This document shows, in pieces, positions 9,947 to 10,048 of a DNA stretch of 10,048 nucleotides. Positions within the stretch are counted from its first letter, which is position 1. Every line of letters begins with the position of its first letter. The notes beneath the pieces are model-generated. The model worked only from the letters and a program-made list of their open reading frames with translations. It did not search any database and was not told the DNA's origin. The stretch is taken from the NCBI GenBank assembly GCA_026770585.1, contig MU646960.1, forward strand, positions 59,182 through 69,229. The letters run 5' to 3'. The position numbers and the translations under genes are program-made. Source of the stretch: Baffinella frigidus (Eukaryota; Cryptophyceae; Cryptomonadales; Baffinellaceae).

Positions 9947-10048
9947 TCAAAGAGGGGGTTGGGGCAGCGCACCGTTGTCGCCAGCAATGTCCGCGCCCGA
10001 GACGTGCCCGTCGCCCACCACCACGTTGGTCCCCGACCCCTGGCCTGC
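9947..10048 (-). CDS. Partial open frame, Gly-rich protein C-terminus (runs off right edge)
   Basis: Minus-strand frame open from the window edge to TGA at 9947-9949, 33 codons visible, no start within the window. It reads AGQGSGTNVVVGDGHVSG, then ADIAGDNGALPQPPL. GC3 is near complete for the first 20 codons and falls afterwards, so coding may stop or splice before the TGA. The motif GSGTNVVVGDG is related to GSGTDVSV (9564-9620, 9726-9787) and GEGTGFLVGDA (8232-8336). It would be transcribed toward the telomere. I cannot assign a domain family; [GS]-rich plus Asp could be a beta-helix or adhesin-like repeat. It may also be one more fragment, and low complexity makes chance openness possible. 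Confidence 0.35.
   Translation of the reverse strand, partial: AGQGSGTNVVVGDGHVSGADIAGDNGALPQPPL

Noticed and set aside
1-10048. CRISPR array, bacterial operon or phage region
   Set aside because: No regularly spaced identical repeats with unique spacers, no ribosome-binding-site spaced gene series, and a eukaryotic-type telomere at the left end.

Overview
This window looks like the left end of a eukaryotic nuclear chromosome. Base 1 starts a telomeric array of seven 7-bp units (AACCCCT on the + strand, so TTAGGGG on the G-rich strand), with the C-rich strand reading inward as it must at a left end. Behind it lies about 10 kb of subtelomere built almost entirely from short repeats, fold-back elements, minisatellites and degenerate telomere-like arrays. 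I find no intact protein gene, rRNA or tRNA. Most ATG-initiated open frames are short, overlap on both strands, and sit inside repeats that recur elsewhere in the window. A unicellular alga or other protist is plausible (high-GC coding-like remnants, 7-bp telomere unit). I have only a vague memory of similar repeat translations in predicted proteins of algae, possibly cryptophytes, and I do not use it as evidence.

Layout. 1-49: telomere. 50-580: unique, fairly AT-rich DNA with three inverted repeats. 581-2511: interspersed repeat families that I call R2 (about 140 bp, nine recognisable copies in the window) and R3 (about 100-145 bp, three copies), a 60-bp tandem repeat, and a 154-bp fold-back at 1023-1176. 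2512-3005: hairpins, the first copy of a TA-flanked miniature inverted-repeat element (MITE-1) and a 22-bp tandem repeat. 3006-5160: a diverged direct segmental duplication whose two units are separated by an inward-facing TTAGGGG array (3816-3879) and a TTTAGTG array (3957-4012). 5161-5430: a 42-bp minisatellite interrupted by a second miniature element (MITE-2). 5431-6230: two R2 copies, strong hairpins and a 108-bp tandem repeat. 6231-7695: a cluster of six MITE-1 copies, two of which flank a 35-bp inverted repeat and form a 494-bp compound inverted structure. 7696-8231: a perfect 34-bp palindrome and an 18-bp tandem array.

8232-10048 differs. Degenerate TTTAGGG/TTCAGGG arrays (G-rich on +) alternate with short GC3-rich fragments on the minus strand. 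Read on that strand they encode related Gly-rich motifs (GxGT[DN]V-type and ANGTGSGDG-type) and carry GTGAG-like donors and CAG acceptors. They look like exon debris of a repeat-containing gene family pointing toward the telomere. The clearest open segment (9947-10048) runs off the right edge, so a better copy may lie just outside the window.

No pathway or operon can be described. The biology here is chromosome-end evolution: telomere variants, non-autonomous transposons whose transposase must be elsewhere, duplication, and gene fragmentation.
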